Below are positions 61,251 through 64,000 of a DNA stretch of 64,000 nt, in pieces. A program made the position numbers and the translations under genes. Positions within the stretch are counted from its first letter, which is position 1. The number at the start of each line of letters is the position of its first letter. The stretch is from Holophagales bacterium (GTDB lineage: Bacteria; Acidobacteriota; Thermoanaerobaculia; UBA5066): assembly GCA_016716705.1 (NCBI GenBank), contig JADJVF010000008.1, forward strand, positions 22,501-86,500, in the 5' to 3' direction. The notes beneath the pieces are model-generated. The model had not been told where the DNA came from. It saw only the letters and a list, made by a program, of their open reading frames with translations, and ran no database searches.

Positions 61251-63407
61251 GTGGCGCTGCTCCTGCTCGCGGCTCCCGCCGCGGGGCAGTCTTCCTTCGA
61301 GAGCGACCCCTTCGCCTCGCGTTTCCGCGAGCGGCCGAACCTCGACATCCGCTTCCGCGCCCCCGAGGCGGGCGGCGTCATCAAGGTGAGCGTCTCCGAC
61401 GGCAAGGGGGGCCGGCAGAGCCTCCTTTCCGAGAGCGTCTACGAGGTCCAGGCCCCGAAGGGGGGCGTCGTCACTCTCGAGTATCAGGACATCCGGCTGA
61501 CGGCCGACTACGTGAGGGCCGACAGGAAGACGAAGGTCGTCGTGGCCGAGGGAGACGTCGTCCTCGAGCAGGGGCCCTCCCGCCTGACGGGCCTGCGCCT
61601 CGAGCTCGACCTCACCGACAAGACCGGCGTCCTCACGGACGGGCAGGCCGAGCTCGCAGGAATTTTCGTCCGCGGCGCCACCCTCGCGAAGTCGGGGGCG
61701 CGGACCTTCGTGATCCGCGACGGCGCCGTCACCGCCTGCGAGGGGGACGACCCGGCGTGGAAGTTCGAGGTGAAGGACGGTACCGTCACCCTCGACGACT
61801 ACGCGAAGCTGAAGACGGTCGTCTTCCGGCTCGGCGGCATCCCGCTCCTCTACACCCCTTACCTCCTCTGGCCCGCGCTCCGCGACCGCGCCTCGGGCTT
61901 TCTCATCCCGGGCATCGGCTACAGCAGCAGGCGAGGCGCCTGGCTGGGTCTGTCGTACTACCAGGTCCTGGGGAGGTCGGCCGACGCGACGGTCACGACC
62001 GACCTCTACACGAAGAAGTACTTCGGCCTCGGCACCGAGCTGCGGCTCCGGCCGAGCGAGGGGACGAGCTTCGCGGGCATGTACTACACCGTCATCGACC
62101 CCAACCAGCAGTGGCAGTGGAAGACGGCCGGTACCATCGTGGCCGACGACCTCGCTCCGAGGACCCGGGCCGTCGTGAACTGGGTGAACTACTCCGACAT
62201 CACGTTCTTCCAGACCTACGACCGCGACTTTGCCCTCACCTCGGCCCGGACGGTCGGGCAGAAGGCGTTCGTCACCCGCTCCGAGGGTCCCGTCGCCTTC
62301 AACCTGCGCCTCGAGAGGGAGTCGGCGCTCTACGGCTCGACCGAAGTCGTCCTGGAGAGGAAGCCGGTCCTCGAGGCGCGCCTCAGGCCGACGGGGCTCT
62401 TCGGCAACGCGGTCTTCGTCGAGGCGCAGACCTCGGGCGGCTTCCTCCGCTCGATCCGGCCCCCGGGCCAGCCTTCGGGGGACTACGCGCGCTTCGACCT
62501 CTTCCCGAAGGTCTCGGCCCCCCTCTCGCCCGTTCCCTGGCTCTCGCTCAACGCCGAGGCGGGCTACCGGCTCACCCAGTACGGGGCGTCGGTCGCGACC
62601 GACGGACGCTCTCTCGCGGACGAGTCCTACACGCGGGTCACGGCGCTGGCCGGCCTCGAGCTCGTGGGTCCCTCCTTCGCGCGCGTCTTCGACGTGAAGT
62701 GGGGAAAGTTCACGAAGCTCAAGCACATCCTCGAGCCGCGGGTCGACTACCAGTACCAGACCGACCCGGGGGACCTTCCGCGCACGCCGGTCTTCGACGA
62801 GGTCGACACGATCCTGCCGTCCCACGCGGTCCGCTACGGTCTCGTCCAGCGGCTCCTCGGCAAGGAGAAGACGGGCGTCTCTCGCGAGATCGCCTCCCTG
62901 GAGTTCTCCCGCCTCCACTACTTCGAGCTCCCGGTCGGCGTCCCGGCCACTGCCAGCACCGACTCCCCGCTCGACGCCGTCCTCCGCGTCAACGCGAGTC
63001 CCTCGCTCAACTTCGACGCGCGCACGACCTGGGACATCGATGCGAAAGTCGTCACCTCCACGAGCCTCTCGGCGAGCCTCGGCTCGGCCGCCCGCTCCCT
63101 CCGTTTCTCCTACTACGACAGCCGGCCCGTCGGTTCCCTGACACCCTCGACCCAGCTTCGGTTCGGGGGAGGGTCGGCCATCCTGCCGAAGCAGCTGCGC
63201 CTCGACGTCGAGGCGAACTACGACGTCGAGAAGGGACGGATGCTCGAGTGGCGGAGCCTCCTGACCTGGGAGGCGTCGTGCTTCAAGATCCTCGGCGAGT
63301 ATCGGGACCTGCGCCTCGGTGCGGTCCCGACGCGCGACTTCCGGATCGGGCTCAACCTGAAGAACATCGGCAGCTTTCTCGACTTCACAGGGCGCGTCTC
63401 GAACTGA
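61251..63407 (+). CDS. lptD: LPS-assembly outer-membrane protein LptD
   Basis: A protein of about 718 residues or slightly more. An OstA/LptA-like N-terminal domain (VTLEYQDIRLTADYVRADRK, VVVAEGDVVLEQGPSRLTGL, AWKFEVKDGTVTLDDYAKLK) is followed by YLLWPALRDRASGFLIPGIG and a long beta-barrel (RVFDVKWGKFTKLKHILEPR). LptD inserts LPS into the outer leaflet. GTG 61251 would leave a signal peptide without basic residues; the in-frame CTG at 61188, touching the scoB stop, would give a full signal peptide (RPRRHEAHLPPRRRT then a hydrophobic core). The true start is probably upstream of 61251. Only two cysteines are seen, versus four in E. coli. Confidence 0.87.
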   Translation: MALLLLAAPAAGQSSFESDPFASRFRERPNLDIRFRAPEAGGVIKVSVSDGKGGRQSLLSESVYEVQAPKGGVVTLEYQDIRLTADYVRADRKTKVVVAEGDVVLEQGPSRLTGLRLELDLTDKTGVLTDGQAELAGIFVRGATLAKSGARTFVIRDGAVTACEGDDPAWKFEVKDGTVTLDDYAKLKTVVFRLGGIPLLYTPYLLWPALRDRASGFLIPGIGYSSRRGAWLGLSYYQVLGRSADATVTTDLYTKKYFGLGTELRLRPSEGTSFAGMYYTVIDPNQQWQWKTAGTIVADDLAPRTRAVVNWVNYSDITFFQTYDRDFALTSARTVGQKAFVTRSEGPVAFNLRLERESALYGSTEVVLERKPVLEARLRPTGLFGNAVFVEAQTSGGFLRSIRPPGQPSGDYARFDLFPKVSAPLSPVPWLSLNAEAGYRLTQYGASVATDGRSLADESYTRVTALAGLELVGPSFARVFDVKWGKFTKLKHILEPRVDYQYQTDPGDLPRTPVFDEVDTILPSHAVRYGLVQRLLGKEKTGVSREIASLEFSRLHYFELPVGVPATASTDSPLDAVLRVNASPSLNFDARTTWDIDAKVVTSTSLSASLGSAARSLRFSYYDSRPVGSLTPSTQLRFGGGSAILPKQLRLDVEANYDVEKGRMLEWRSLLTWEASCFKILGEYRDLRLGAVPTRDFRIGLNLKNIGSFLDFTGRVSN

Positions 63408-63484
63408 GCCGCGGCCGGGGCGCAGGCGGTGACACGGACTAGACTTCCCGGGGCCGAGAGGGGCCGAAAGGCAAGGGCAACGGC

Positions 63485-64000
63485 ATGACGGAGCTGATCC
63501 TTGGCGCGGGGGGCATGCTCGCGCGGGGTCTCGCGGGCGAACGGCCCCACGCCCGCTCGCTCGGCATGAGCGAGCTCGATATCACCGATCCGGCGGCCCT
63601 CGCGCGGGCGATCGTCCCGGGCGTGAGCCTCGTCTGGAATGCCGCCGCCGACACCCGCGTCGACCTGGCCGAAACCGACCCGTCGCACCTCGCGGTGAAC
63701 GACGTCGCCGTCGGCGAGATCGCGCGCCTCTGCCGCGACGCCGGCGCGCTCCTCGTCCACGTCTCCACCGACTACGTCTTCGACGGGCGCGCGGGCCGGG
63801 CGTGGCGGGAAGACGACCCGGTCGCCCCGCTCAACGCCTACGGCCGCGGCAAGCTCGGGGGCGAACGCCGTGCGCTCGCGAGCGGAGCCGAGGTCCTGAT
63901 CGTCCGGACCTCCTGGTCCTTTGCGCCGGGGGGGATCAACTTCGTCGACACCATGCTGGACCTCGCCGCCTCGGGGAAGGCCGAGCTGAAGGTCGTCGAC
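63485..64000 (+). CDS. rmlD: dTDP-4-dehydrorhamnose reductase-like (RmlD), cut by window end
   Basis: 172 residues are visible and the gene runs off the window with no stop. The NAD(P)-binding start ELILGAGGMLARGLAGE and ELDITDPAALARAIV, VWNAAADTRVDLAETDP, LVHVSTDYVFDG, PLNAYGRGKLGGERRAL and LIVRTSWSFAPGG are the RmlD/RfbD signature (YxxxK as YGRGK). It reduces dTDP-4-keto-rhamnose for surface polysaccharides. ATG 63485 has a purine-rich stretch (GAAAGGCAAGGG) upstream. Position next to lptD fits envelope biogenesis. Confidence 0.88.
   Translation, partial: MTELILGAGGMLARGLAGERPHARSLGMSELDITDPAALARAIVPGVSLVWNAAADTRVDLAETDPSHLAVNDVAVGEIARLCRDAGALLVHVSTDYVFDGRAGRAWREDDPVAPLNAYGRGKLGGERRALASGAEVLIVRTSWSFAPGGINFVDTMLDLAASGKAELKVVD

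Overview
The window is very GC-rich and reads as part of a diderm (Gram-negative type) chromosome. It encodes an LptD-like outer-membrane LPS assembly protein, a TonB-dependent receptor of the Oar type with an N-terminal carboxypeptidase-like domain, type IV pilus parts, SelA and a three-subunit acyl-CoA carboxylase. Together with the GC-rich coding style, the Oar-like receptor and the Chlor_Arch_YYY/Agl23 membrane proteins, this suggests Acidobacteriota (for example Thermoanaerobaculia or Vicinamibacteria). That is inference; the 3' part of 23S rRNA at the left edge could settle it.

Layout. 1-1184: 3' end of 23S rRNA, 5S rRNA and a terminator. 1232-19124: a pilus region with a YfhO-like membrane protein, prepilin peptidase, a sensor kinase, two PilT-type ATPases (one fused to HEAT repeats), four prepilin-like genes (FimT/PilV/PilW/PilX order) and a very large PilY1 whose vWA domain is split by a PA14 domain and a Thr-Pro stalk. 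19125-19688 holds no gene and contains an extreme G-rich tract. 19689-36071: a surface-glycan island with a methyltransferase, a GT4 glycosyltransferase, an epimerase, a giant GT-C/DUF2298/NHL fusion, a DprE1/DprE2 pair with a third FAD enzyme, a second DUF2298 protein, an Agl23-like protein and a DPM1/GtrB-like GT2. 36123-48216: mixed housekeeping, with an NtrC-type regulator, SelA, a TPR protein, the TldD/TldE protease pair, DUF507 and the acyl-CoA carboxylase operon. 48538-58477: the Oar-like receptor, an AlkP-TPR protein, a DsbA-like lipoprotein, a pseudokinase-TonB fusion, MltG and RuvX. 58620-64000: thiolase, 3-oxoacid CoA-transferase A and B, LptD and the start of an RmlD-like reductase cut by the window edge.

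Many neighbouring genes overlap by 4 bases (ATGA or GTGA), so several stretches are probably translationally coupled operons. The most interesting material is (a) the PilY1 with an adhesin-like insert in its vWA domain, (b) the HEAT-PilT fusion whose His-box change is complementary to that of its PilT partner, (c) the DprE1/E2 plus DUF2298/Agl23 glycan island, which could make and transfer a polyprenyl-linked furanose, and (d) the pseudokinase-TonB fusion.

Caution on quality: about ten single-base indels break otherwise well-conserved genes, nine of them apparent one-base insertions, often in G or C runs. Some broken genes and one apparent gene fusion here are therefore more likely sequence errors than biology.
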